From the NCBI RefSeq assembly GCF_029227915.1, contig NC_079876.1:30043828-30107827 (forward strand): 64,000 nt of DNA, written 5' to 3'. The position numbers were made by a program, and so were the translations under genes. Position 1 is the stretch's first letter; each line of letters begins with the position of its first letter. This DNA is from Hydractinia symbiolongicarpus. Lineage: Eukaryota; Cnidaria; Hydrozoa; Anthoathecata; Hydractiniidae. Shown piece after piece: positions 23,410 to 35,670 of this stretch. The notes beneath the pieces were generated by a model. The model did no database searches. It saw only the letters and a program-made list of their open reading frames with translations, and was not told the DNA's origin.

Positions 23410-24566
23410 GGATATCATAGTTATACAACAATGGGACAAAATTGAGTCTAAAATTTTATTGACTGTGGGAGGGGGCCAGGTTTTACAGCAAATGTTAGGA
23501 AATTACGTTATTTTGTTACATTCAAAATTTCAAGAAATCAAGACAAAAATCCCAGGGTTGAGGTTTTGCCCTATGTGCTGTAAGTACTCAAAAAACCGAT
23601 TCGCTTTTCTACTTTTATGAATTCTGACCCTTTAATAATCAGCCCAACAAATAAATAGCCAAATATGATTTTTATCATTGCCGTCGATGAAAGCTGTCGG
23701 AACGCAGCCTATAATAACCTCGATTGCTTATACCGTCACCGCTCCAAATTTGAAAGTGACCAGGTCCATAGGCAAGATACTTATCTTCATATTGGACAGT
23801 TTTCACCCGAACTGATTTAGCAGATTGAAAAAATATTATTAAGCATGAAACCAAAACTCTTTACGATTTTATATTTACATTTCTTCAACATCTACAAACG
23901 AAACTTAAAACATATATACTAAGTCAGCCCTTCCGCTAAGTAGTACTAAGTTGTGAAGTTGTACTAAGTTGTGCTAAAAATATTTCTATACCAATGCTTC
24001 TTAAATCAAAGAAATCAGTCAGTTCTCATTTCTGAAAAAGATATTATTGTGATGGTACGGAAAACACAACAAATCTTAAGCAGATACAGTTAAATAAGAA
24101 AAAGTATGACGATGCTGAAAGCCTCCAATTGCTCAGGTAATATCATTGTATAAAGACATCCTTACAAAACTGATTATATAAATTCCCTCTTGTGCGGAGA
24201 CATGTTTCTTAAAGAAAACATGGCCACACTTACTAAATATTTTTTTACAGCATAAGTTAACTATTTAACTAAACTAAAAATTACGGTGTTTATAAATTAC
24301 AGATTTTATAATACGTTATTGCTAACACCAAATCCTGCGAAAATTGTCTGCGGTCCAGACAGTAAAATGTTGTCGTCACAATAAGTGGAATTTCTGGGAT
24401 CGAGCAGCAATAAAAAAAGGAGTAATATTTTTGTGCACTTCTTCATATTGCTATTTCTTAATTTACTTTGTATTGTTATATATATTCCATTCCATTCTTA
24501 TATTCACTTCTAGGATGGAGTGTGAAGTCACCATCTCCCAGATGAAAATGAATGAATGTCCAATTC

Positions 24567-27500
24567 TTAAATGGAAGAATCGAGACTTCTCCTTCGCTCC
24601 TCCTCAACGCTTTTGTTGTGTCTCTCTTCTACAGCTTTACGTATATTATCTGCATGTTCCTGTAATTTACGCGATGAAGGAGAATTTTTTTCATCTACTT
24701 TATCTGATTGGACGAAAGAACCATCGAATGACGATGACCTGGCAAGTAATGAGAAAATCTTGTAAATAAAACGCCAAACGGAGAAAATCTTGTAAATAAA
24801 GCGCCAAGCAGAGTAAATCTTGCAAATAAAACGCTAAGTGGAGAAAATATTGTAAGTAAGCGCCAAGTGGGGAAAATCTTGTAAATAAGCGCCAAGCAAG
24901 TAGAGAAAATCTTGTACATAAAGCGCCAAGTAGAGAAAATTCCTGATTATTTAGGCTAGACTCTACAACGGAGGGTCAACATTTCAACGAATTTGACAAC
25001 AAATGCTTTAAAAATGACGATGGACTTAACAAACTTTACCTAACCAAACCCGCGTAAAAAAACCTGCGTAAAAAAACAGCGAAAACACCCGCGTGAATAA
25101 ACCTGGGTAAATAAACTAACGTAAACACACCCGCGTAAACAAACCAGCGTAAACACACTCACGTAAAAAAACTCGCGCGAACAAACTCGCATAAATGCAT
25201 CTAACAAAGAATCTCCGTACCTGTTCGTCGTTCTTGCTATACCACTATCATATGTTAGCGACATAACTTTGTATAAATCGGCTGTCGACGGTGTTTTCAT
25301 TTTACTAGTACTTGAGCGAGGTGCCGGACTAAAAGTCGGAGTGACCGTATGGAAGTTACTGGATTGATGTCCACCACTGGAGTCACGGGGATGGTGATGA
25401 TGAGAAGCTAAACAAAAACACAGTTTTATGTGTTTACTGTCCATTTTTAGTGAAATCTAAATTTGAAGAAGCTAGCAGACGTCAAGAGCTTACTATCTAT
25501 CCACTTGTTTTTATTACGCAGTATTGACTTTACTTTATTTAAAAAAGTTTTCGAGAGGCCCGTAAAATTCGTAAAATTAATGCCGGTTGACTAACTGTTT
25601 TTTGGGAAGTAGCTTAGTAACTAAGAATATTAAAATAGAATTTTAAAAAACTTCTTGCTACTGTGACGTCTGCTCTAAATATCCCAATGAATAAATTTTT
25701 AAAAATTTTAGGAGATAGATTACTGAAAATGCTTAACATCCGTTAAGCTTTCCGCTAAACTTTTTATGGTTTACTTGGCGAGTTGCTTGTTTTTCTTAAT
25801 GCAAAAAATGAGCAAAAAGATTTTCATTCGTTGAAGAAAAATATTTTGTGTAGAAAACGTATGCGGTGACTAAAACTTTTTAAAATTACAAAGATAATTT
25901 TCCTAAACGCACATCTGCTATGCAATCTCTTATCTTTCTTCAAGACAGGTGTTGATAAACAGTGCATGAAAAATTCCACTCGTTCTTTTTCGAATTCTTC
26001 TTTCTAAAAGATCATGAACAGAGAAAGAGATAATTAAAACAAAACAAAAACATTGATTAAAGAACTTAAGTGAACGCATCTAAAATCGCTATGGCAACCA
26101 AGTTTTACCGACGTAGTTGGCAACACTTTTAAAACTGTTGCTAAGCACACGCCATCTTAATTTTGCTTTCTACGTGCACAAGAGATGACAATCTAAACTC
26201 TAGTGCTCGAAACCACATCCACTTTGCACAAAATCTGAACCATAATATTTTCGTGCAAAAGCACACTAACCTCTTTTGACATTTTTAGAACAAATTCAGT
26301 GAACTGTTTTCTTTCTTCGTTGAATTTTTTTTGTTCTTCTCTAAAAAGTTTTTCGCGCTGTTCTTGTGATCTGTGTTCTTCTTCATCTCCGAACGTCTAA
26401 AATAAAATCACAGTTTTTTTTAAAGAAAGTAGTAGGTAGTTGTTGTCGTCTTTTATACCTGTAGTATTATATCTCAGTTTAAATTTGGTAGCAAAGAAAA
26501 ATATGGTTTGTGAAGTCCCTTAATATACAAAGCGGAAATAAAAAATGCAGTTCAAAGTGAATAATCAGCCACAGAAAGCCCATGCGCGTATTAAAAATGA
26601 ATCATTACCTTGTGAGCCCATTTATTTTACCTTCGTAAATGAAGCCAAGGTGTGAACTCACAAAATGTGCAAATAGAGACGGAGTTTTTAGTTCTTTCGT
26701 ACCATAAGCTTTTTAAACCCCAATTTAGCGTTTGTTATCACAAAATCAAGCAATGCAGGACTTGTAGGCTTTTAAAGATTGCAGAAAAAGGATGACGTAA
26801 TTCGTCAAATTAGAATTCTTTTCGCCAAATTTCGTGACATTAAGATATGGAGACGTCGGCTTCGGTAGAAATTTTTCACTTTTGAAGCAAATATGGCACT
26901 TTATCAATTTCTTCTTGTGTACTATTACCAAAGGCCGTACGGTTTCGAATTTTAATTAATGATGAAGATTGCGAAGCTTAATTAGGGGTTTGTTACCCAA
27001 ATTAGACTAGACTTTTCTGATAATTACGAACAGTATATCAAATTAACAGTTTGCTTACTTAGCAGTTTTTTTCTATTATAATTAGAAATTAGTGTGTCGA
27101 CTGAAGATGAGCTATACGATATCATAGAAGTTACATACCGTTAACAATTTCTCAAAAGCTTCAATAGAATAACCATCTTTCATACTCTGTAAAAAAACAA
27201 AAAAAACATAAAACATAAAAAATAGGGAAAAAGGACCCTCATTCTGTTGTTGTTGTTGTTGTTGACTTTTGCTTAGAAGTTGCGAGGCAACAAAGATAAA
27301 TCGAAACTCAACTGTATTTCTAAAAATCTGTGCGATGCCACATTTTCTGACACGCGGAAATGCTTGTTACTCCAAGTAATGGTAGTAAAATTTTAAGTTC
27401 TTTTTTGTTCCTGTATAATTTGCTCCAGATTTCACGTGTGTGAAACATGTCAACTTCTTTATATGTACAAATCTAATTAGAAAATACCCAACCTACTTTC

Positions 27501-30500
27501 ATGCTTGTAATGCATGTAATACCCAATCTAATTTTTTGCTTGTACTACCCAGTCTACTTTCTTGCTTGTAATATCCAGTCTACTTTCTTGCTTGTAATAT
27601 CCAGTCTACTTTCTTGCTTGTAATACCCAATCTACTTTCATGCTTGTAATACCCAGTCTACTTTCTGGCTTGTAATACCCAGTCTACTTTCTTGCTTGTA
27701 ATACCCAATCTACTTTCTTGCTTGTAATACCTAATCTACTTTCATGCTTGTAATACCCTGTCTACTTTCTTGCTTGTAATACCCAGTCTACTTTCTTGCA
27801 TTTAAAATTGTACCTAATTGTCCGGCCTGACTACGTCTACACATTTATGAAACATATTACTTGCCTCAAATCTCGTCATATATTACTCAGTGTTAATTCA
27901 TGCAGACATCCTACCTGCTCAATATTGATTCATGCAGACACCCTACCTATTCATTGTTGATTCATGCAGACATCCTACTTACTCAGTGTTAATTCATGCA
28001 GACATCCTACCTACTTAGTGTTGATTCATGCAGACAACCTACCTGCTCAATATTGATTCATGCAGACATCCTACCTGCTCAATATTGATTCATGCAGACA
28101 CCCTACCTATTCATTGTTGATTCATGCAGACATCCTACTTACTCAGTGTTGATTCATGCAGACATCCTACCTACTTAGTGTTAATTCATGCAGACATCCT
28201 ACCTACTTAGTGTTGATTCATGCAGACAACCTACCTGCTCAATATTGATTCATGCAGACATCCTACTTACTCAGTGTTGATTCATGCAGACATCCTACTT
28301 ACTCAGTGTTGATTCATGCAGACATCCTACCTACTCAATATTGATTCATGCAGACAACCTACTTACTCAGTGTTAATTCATGCAGACAACCTACCTACTC
28401 AGTGTTGATTCATGCAGACACCCTACCTATTCAGTGTTAATTCATGCAGACATCCTACCTACTCAGTGTTGATTCATGCAGACATCCTACCTCCTCAGTG
28501 TTAATTCATGCAGACATCCTACTTACTCAGTGTTGATTCATGCAGACATCCTACTTACTCAGTGTTGATTCATGCAGACATCCTACCTATTCAGTGTTAA
28601 TTCATGCAGATAACCTACCTGTATAATTTTTTCTTGACCTTTTATAACAGTTTTACACTGGTTGAGTTTAGTGACCAGTTCTTCATTGTTTTGTTTCAAT
28701 GTGAAGGAATCCTCATCTGAAGCTTTAATCGGTGTGGACATCGAACCTTAGAAAAGAGGAGAAGGTTTAAAAGAAAAATACTTAATCGAGAAAAGTTACG
28801 AGAATTCCCTGGGACAAAAACTTACAAGTAATGATTTTTATTAATATGGTCATAATTTATAAACAAATTGATTTAGGAGGGTACAACAAATCGACATAAT
28901 ATTCTTCTTTCCATCTTTACTACCTTCAATATTCATGTAAGCACAACAGGGATTGTTGTTTTTAACTAATATTAAGAAATAAAGAAGAAGCAAAAATTAC
29001 GAAAATGACATTTTTTTGTAAGGTCTCAGGCGCTTTACATTAGTTGGGAAGAATCATTTCTTGAACATGATAGTTTAGTACAGAAGAAGTAGTTACGTAC
29101 ATCTAGGTCCGAAAATGTTAATTACCGTAATTAACTGTAATTATCAGCTCGTTTCTGATTGGTTAATTTTTATGAATTTTAATCCTCTGCAATTACATAA
29201 ATACATGCACAACATCATTTTACTTTGCCCGTTGATGGGAGAAGGATCTCCCGAAACGTCGCCTACTAAACTATCATGTTCAAGAAATGATTTCTAACAG
29301 TAATACTCTAATCTTACTCAAAATGGACGATTTTAAATGATACTAAAAAGCCTAAAAAGTTGCGCTTTTTATAGGTTTATTTGAAAAGGTTTAAAAGGTT
29401 TAAATGAAACACCAGATGATAGAAAGTGTACCAACAGATGCAATGTCAAAGTCTAACAGTTGATGCTATCAACTTAACATATAATTCGAAATCTACCCAC
29501 CTGATTTTGTAAACTGCTTGGAATCAATTTTCTCTTTTAAAGTCATTACCAATGATTTCAATTTTGTTTCAACATCTTAAAATCATAAAAAACTGATCAA
29601 TAAACAATACAGTTAGGCAAAGTTCCCACAAAACAGAATTATGTGAACTTCGAGTTAAGGTTTCTTATTTACACAACATAGAATAACCTAATAAATTTTT
29701 TTATAACAATAGCCATATTCTGTGTAATTTTGCTTCGTTTTTTGTTTACATTTAATTTTACGACAATGATTTAAAAGCCTCAGTGACAAATCTCAAATCT
29801 CTCTGGTTGGCTAACAACTTAGTTTAGACTGTTATACAATAGTATCTTACCATCTTTCACAATGTGAAATGGCATTTGATATTGTCTTGTATCTTCATCC
29901 ACTATCTAGAAGTAGACATACATATTCATTATCTTTTTGCTTAATTCAACTTGATCCTTATTTCATTTTAAAAGACTCTTTAGAATTGAAACTCATAACA
30001 CATTAAAAGTATATATTAATTTGCTTTTAGTTACCGTATAACTTCCCATACTTCTGCATTTATTTTTTGAAACAAATCTAAAAAACCTCCCCTGCTCTTA
30101 TTAACCCTTCCCCTTGCACATGTTACCCGAAAATTAATAATAAAATCCATTACGCAATCTCATTGACCGCAGACAATAATTGCCTGGCTTTGTTATTTTG
30201 TAAATAAGTTGGCAAAACAATTTCTTTTGCCATTACTTGTAGAACATTAAACATAATTGAATCTTTTTTTATATTTATATATTTTTTACATTGTGTTTTC
30301 CTACCTCCGATGTAATGGACGAATCAACTGACATCAGCATATTTTGCAGTTCAACTAACATTTCTCTCATAGAAAGATTTTCTGTTAAAAGTCCCTAATA
30401 TAAAAAATATTTCAAAACTTGGATTGTGGAATTTCTAACAACCTGCTACACACAGTATATATGTCATCAGTTTTTTCAGATTCACTGACTTCACAATTCT

Positions 30501-32990
30501 TTGTATTTTTAATAAACTTACCCAATTTGCAGCGTTTCAATGGATAGGAGAAAGGAAATTTTTCCTTTTAGAAGTAGTTTGGCAGAAGTCGTTATATTTT
30601 GGTTCAAAGTTCAAGTAATATTTTGTTATATCAGATAAATAATATACTATATACTCAAAGATAGAAAAATAATGAGAATTATGTGTTACCTTTTCTTTTT
30701 CTTCATAATTTGATATTAACAGTTTGTACATTTCTTCTTCATTTCTAAGAAATAATAAGTAAAGTATTTTAACTATGAAATATTCTTCACCAGACAAGTC
30801 ATTATGTTTTAATTAACTATTTTTGACATTAATTTTCACGTTTTTAATTAATTTGGTCAAATGTGAAAAACTTAATACTGTAAAATACTATTTGTAAAAA
30901 TTAAAATCAATGAAAACAATCATCAAAAGTCTAAATTGGTGCATGACTAAGGGTGCAATTTTATATTTCTTAAATTATAACAAAAAATATAATTGAAAAC
31001 TGTATTGAAGAAAGATCTTTCCTTTTAAAACATTTAATAACATTTTTACATCAAATTGTACTAAACATGCAAAATTTTCCACCAATAATAACCAAAAAAA
31101 CTAATGCTAGCAGAATGCTATTTATTTTGAACCACCTAAGGTAAATCATCCAAAAACAGAAAAACACTCCCTTCCCCTGTTTTTTTTCTGACAGAGCCTC
31201 AGTATGTGCAACAAAGCGTTCAAAACATGCATAATTTAATGTTTTAGAGTAATGCCAATGAAATATGGAGAACATACTTTTTACCAGCAGTTTTCCAAGT
31301 GCTTCTTTTACCATCTACTCGTTGCAATGAATTTAAAATATCTATTCCAATTTTTCTGTCTTGACTTTTATCGTTGAGTGCCTAAGATAAGAATCAATTT
31401 TGACAAGGTATTAAAAAATGTTTTGAAAGTAGGTTAATAACTAAAAACATTTGTATACTTGATGAACTTTTTCTTTCAGACGTGTCATTTCTTTTTCAGT
31501 TCGCTTTGATTCGTGATAAAATTGTTTTTTCAGATGGTCAACATCACTTTTCATTTTGCGTTTCTCTTCACGTTCACTTTTTAATTCCTGTTGCAGTATT
31601 CGACATTTTTCAATTTGATCTTTCTCGCGACATAACAATAAAGCTGCTTCCCTTTTAAGATTTTCTAAGTCTTGCTATAAAATCAAAGTTTGAAATAAAC
31701 AAAACATCTAATAACAACACTACAAATTGTTATCCTAGATGGTTTACCTAGGCTAATGTCAGTTAACTTCACAGGTAAAACTGTTAACCCAAGCTAATCT
31801 CTTCAGTTCTAATGACCACAAGCTTTTATGTATATTTTGAAAAAAAACTTTTTGCTCACCTTTAGTCTCACTTGATTTTGCACCAAATACTCATTATCAT
31901 TTTCAGACCTTATTTGTCTAAAAAAAAATAAAAAAAACATTTTTTCCAAGCATAACCATTGCAACTGCAACAAAAAAATAATGGTCACATTGTCACATTA
32001 GAAACAGTAAGTTATTTATCTTTACCTTTCTTCTAGGTCATCTTTTGCTTTTGCTTGATGATGTTGTCGCTTTAATAGTTCATATGTACAGTTCACTAGT
32101 CTTGTAATGTCAAAGTTTTCATTTTTATCTTTGTGAAATTTGGATGTATGAGTCTTTGTAAATAATGGCGTGAAGCCCAGAACACACAGTTCCTGTAATA
32201 AGGACAAACATAGAAAAAAAATAAGGTCCATGTGTCAACAAATCTTAAAATTTTTGAAACATTTAAAAACAATTTTTTTCGGAAAAGTTCTATATGGTTC
32301 TAAGTTAAATTTTGGTTAGTCTTTAATTCTTCAATTGCTAAATATTTTGCAGCATAATTTAGCAGCAAAAGGACCGTGATGCCCATCCACTAGTAGACTT
32401 TAAACTGGAAAAAGAGTTATCCGCATCATTTACATTTTAGAATTTAAGATATTGTTAAAACTACACGTTTTTATCATTTCCTCCAATTAGCGCTCAAATT
32501 AACGTCGATCTCTGAAAAGGCCCCTTGGAGAAAAATTATTTTATTATGAAGGGCCTCTAATTAGTGATCCCTCTAATAAAGCGCCACACCTAGAAAAGCT
32601 GAACTTCTTATAAAAATATTACAAAGCCGAACAGAAGGATAGTTATACAATACACAATATGTTTTTCAGTGAATACCCCGAAAACAACTTTGATTGCTTT
32701 GGTTGAATTTAACATTGACACAAACCATATTAACTTGGTCATGTTTGCATTTTCCTTGCTAACAGTAACTGCTTGATCATTACCTGATTTAAGAAATGCA
32801 GTCGGTCTTGCAGATTTTCAGGTGAACAAAAAACGTCTTGCTGTAGATGATCAATTTGTGCAGGTGATTTTTCCAACGAACCATTTAGTAAGTCGTCATG
32901 ATGTCTTATTGGACTAATGTATTGACTGGAAGATTTAGTTGTGTAGCGTTCAAGAAAATCTGACATGTCCCAACCATTTTCTGCCATCAT
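24567..32990 (-). CDS. SSX2IP: SSX2IP/ADIP-like coiled-coil protein (complete gene model)
   Basis: Coding exons in transcript order: 32784-32990, 32026-32192, 31860-31917, 31459-31674, 31278-31381, 30690-30744, 30305-30394, 29851-29905, 29501-29575, 28619-28746, 27139-27186, 26271-26396, 25913-26003, 25221-25407, 24567-24738. They total 1779 nt (592 aa), and all junctions are in phase. Human SSX2IP is about 614 aa, and I recognise its blocks: CSPENLQDRLHFLNQELCVL, LVNCTYELL, RLKEKVHQ, DILNSLQRVDGKRSTWKT, EEEMYKLLISNYEEKEK and EERKQFTEF. The family works at centriolar satellites, in microtubule anchoring and at afadin/actinin junctions. The protein is mostly coiled coil with a Ser/Pro/His-rich segment near its end. 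The start is the first of two adjacent ATGs, one base after an acceptor-like ctatag. That implies a 5' non-coding exon or a trans-spliced leader. The C-terminal exons (25913-26003, 25221-25407, 24567-24738) are less conserved and rest mainly on phase. Confidence 0.9.
24744..24945. repeat. ~30-bp tandem repeat abutting the last SSX2IP splice acceptor
   Basis: About six copies of a unit reading gagaaaatcttgtaaataaa, then gcgccaagta. In transcript sense each unit is a pyrimidine-rich tract, and the array runs directly into the acceptor at 24739-24740 of the final coding exon. The acceptor region itself resembles a diverged unit. Confidence 0.85.
25030..25200. repeat. Degenerate ~15-bp tandem repeat near an SSX2IP donor
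   Basis: Repeats of aaacccgcgtaaa, aaacctgcgtaaa and aaacacacccgcgtaaac words. The array ends about 20 bases from the donor of exon 25221-25407. It lies in the last intron. Confidence 0.8.
27487..27805. repeat. 26-bp minisatellite in an SSX2IP intron
   Basis: About twelve copies of acccagtctactttcttgct, then tgtaat, with few substitutions. It lies in the intron between exons 28619-28746 and 27139-27186, next to a second, larger array. Confidence 0.9.
27885..28618. repeat. 32-bp minisatellite built on a splice-donor sequence
   Basis: About 23 copies of ttgattcatgcagacatcct, then acctactcagtg, with slight variants (ttaattc, acttactc). In transcript sense each unit carries GTAGGATGTCTGCATGAAT. 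The genuine donor of exon 28619-28746 reads GTAGGTTATCTGCATGAAT and forms the end of the array. Confidence 0.9.
29053..29291. mobile_element. Foldback element with perfect 28-bp inverted ends
   Basis: The arm atcatttcttgaacatgata, then gtttagta (29053-29080), is repeated exactly as its reverse complement at 29264-29291. Just inside the right arm is a hairpin GGGAGAAGGATCTCCC followed by CGAAACGTCG, preceded by TTGATG. The element is about 240 bp, non-coding, and lies in the SSX2IP intron between exons 28619-28746 and 29501-29575. The superfamily is unresolved. Confidence 0.75.
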
Positions 32991-33320
32991 TCTATAGATA
33001 TTACAAAAATTCAATTTTCTTATTAAAGCTTACCCCCTGTGAAAAATAAGGTTAATGTTAATTGTTTAACATTAGTATACTAAATACAAAAATTCAGTTT
33101 AGTGTTATTAATTTGAACTTACTATTCAGAAATCATCCTTTTTTAATCTTTTTTTTAAACACCTTTGTTTTAAAATTTTCTTCATGAAGAAATTTGAGTA
33201 TGTCCCTATATCGCTTTAGCATGATAATAATTTACCACATAAAAGGGGAACATTGTAGGATTTCAATTTAACATTATTAGGTGCTTTAATAAGGCTATCC
33301 ATATTTAAAAGTTTATTCAT

Positions 33321-34611
33321 CAGGCCTTGCCATGAGTCGCGATCAATTGCTCGCGCTCGCGTAGTGCTCGCGTAAATGCTTGTTACCCGAGCATTCTATT
33401 GCTCGCGTAAATATTAACATTTCGAGATAATTGTAAACGTTTTTCTTAAGAATTGATTGGTCTGTTAAGTGAAATTCCTGCAGGAACGCTCAACCTGAAA
33501 CTGAAAAGATATTTGGTGTGATTATTTTCCACCCATCGTGCAAAAGTTCATTCACCATTTTGTAAAACGCTTGCGATACGGGCATTAAGGTTAATCTTTG
33601 TTGCGCATTCATTTTGCAGTAGCAAAGTGGGGGACGTTTTAAATCGTGAACCCCTAACACGATGATCGAGCGTCTACTGGTATAGCGACTCTCTCAAGCT
33701 TAACTTCCTTTTCTACATGTCCGAAATAGTATGCATGACTATACTGTCGTTTTCATAAATTTATTGTTTATTTTTCAGCAAATAGGAAAAAATATGCTTC
33801 GTTTTCAAATTAAAAAAAATCTTTATCTGCATGGTTTAAATAAAACTTCCAAATTCATTTAGAAAGTTCAGGTATACGTCAGGTACATAAAATTGACACA
33901 GAAAAAAAATTATACCGCACATGGGTTTCGTTTTTAAAATTGTTTGAAAACAGTTGCGGCATAAAGAAAATAATTCATTAAATTTGGACCTGCTATGGTT
34001 TCCAAATGTTTCGTCAAATGTAGAAATTATCTACTATTAAATCCATGATAAATTGTCTGTTCCACCTGTAAGTGCAGTTTTGCAGACTTGCGTCATCCAT
34101 GCTCGGTCGGCGCTCACCTCCGCATTAGTTAAGAACCGCATGGCTGGATTTCTTGTGAAGACCTGGTTAGCAACGACGAAGGGGCCAGGCAAAAGAGATT
34201 TATGTCTACGTAGTTCTTTTAACTAAGTCAGGAGTCGGTGAATTAGCTAGGATGGACAGGTTGGCTATGAATAGGCTTGCTCGTGGATTTCAAGGACCAG
34301 GACTATTCAATAGTTCTGAGATGTAAAAGTGTCCAACCAAGACGGAAATCTATCGGACGTTTTAACCGACGAAAGTTCTAAACGAGCCACGGACATGTCC
34401 GACCAAACTGGAAATGTGGCAGGCATTTTAATCACACGCCTGAAACGATATAGGTGTGTGCCAAGGCGCACGCCTCTCCTGAAAAAGATGCCCTGAGAGA
34501 CTAAATGTAAAGTTTTTTTAGCAAGAAATATGGCGAGCAAAATTGCTCGCGTGGACACTCTGACTCGAGCAATAAATTGCTTGGAAGGTTATTTGCTCAT
34601 GGCAAGGCCTG
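33321..34611. mobile_element. 1.29-kb non-autonomous DNA transposon with 16-bp terminal inverted repeats
   Basis: Both termini carry caggccttgccatgag in inverted orientation (33321-33336 and 34596-34611). They are flanked by the direct repeat attcat (33315-33320 and 34612-34617), a likely target-site duplication. Subterminal regions at both ends are rich in gctcgcg words (33345-33410 and 34525-34585). No transposase frame exists; the longest frame is 83 residues and unrecognised. The CAGG start is hAT-like, but the 6-bp duplication is shorter than the usual 8, so I leave the superfamily open. Confidence 0.75.
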
Positions 34612-35354
34612 ATTCATTCATCTGCCGCTGTGTTATGAGATTGATATTATTTCTTGGATAATATTCTTCTAATCGTTGAAAAAAATACTCATTGTTTCTA
34701 ATCTTTTTTCATTGTTGCTTACACAACACGAACAGCAAAATCCAAACAGAATATAAAGATGATTGCCATCAGATGTGTATAAAGGTTGCACCCCTGCTTG
34801 ACCCTGCAGTACAGTCTGAATGTAATCTACTGGTACACGCTAATATTACACCTTTGCGTGGAGGACGGCAGTCGTTTGTCTTTTGTTATAATTAAATCCT
34901 GTAAGGGTTTTGCGAGTTTATATTTGCGTGTTAAAAAACAATGCGCTCGCAAAGAAATATCGGAGCAATTATATTTCTTGTAATAGCAAGATGCATTGTG
35001 TAAATGTATTGATAAGCAATTCCCTTAAGGTTTAGCATGAAGTAATTAAATAATAAAAATCTTTTGCGAAGTTTTATAATACATTGCGCAAGAATCTATT
35101 GTTGATTTAATTACTTAAAAAGATTCCAGCGCGTTTAATTTAAAAAACATATGAGAAGCATTGTTCACAACTATAAAATGACTCGCGAGTTTTTTTATTA
35201 AAAGAATACAGCTACGATTTATATTTGCAAAACAAATGGTGTATATTCTGAAATAAATACAATATCTACATTTCTAGATGAAAACATTTCCTTCTTAACA
35301 AACAACGTCAAATAATCCTTCCGCTTACTTACTTTTTTTATTGAAACAAATAAA

Positions 35355-35670
35355 AACATTTCTATCGCTGCTATTCGTTTTAAAATGCAATCTAAAAAAA
35401 AACATTTCTATCGCCGTTCTTCTTTTTTAAACTTTTAAAACGCGATCTAAAAAATTTTTTCTATCGCTGCTTTTCATTTATAAACTTTTAAAATGCGATC
35501 TAAAAAATCTTTTCTATCACCACTTTTCATTTATAAACTTTTAAAATGTGATCTTAAAAAATCTTTTCTATCGCCGCTTTTCGTTTTTAAACTTTTAAAA
35601 TGCGATTTAAAAAAACATTTCTATCGCCGCTTTTCGTTTTTAAACTTTTAAAATGCAATCTAAACTTTCA
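35355..35670. repeat. ~53-bp tandem repeat
   Basis: About six copies of a unit containing tttctatcgccgcttttcgt, then ttttaaacttttaaaatgcg, then atctaaaaaa. The copies differ mainly by small deletions. Intergenic. Confidence 0.85.

Larger units (their letters stand above)
20103..24566. other. Intergenic region between the ROR and SSX2IP genes
   Basis: The 5' ends of ROR transcripts and the 3' end of the SSX2IP transcript fall in this region. I see no convincing exon. It contains three members of a short inverted-repeat family. A stretch at about 21270-21440 has less AT-rich, cysteine-codon-bearing sequence but no sustained frame, so it may be a decayed fragment. Confidence 0.5.

Noticed and set aside
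22879-23445. Overlapping open frames on both strands near 23 kb
   Set aside because: They coincide with short inverted-repeat elements of higher GC content. No splice sites or known domain.
27887-28620. Possible CRISPR-like array of ~32-bp repeats
   Set aside because: Units are contiguous with no unique spacers, and the locus is an intron of an animal gene. It is a minisatellite.
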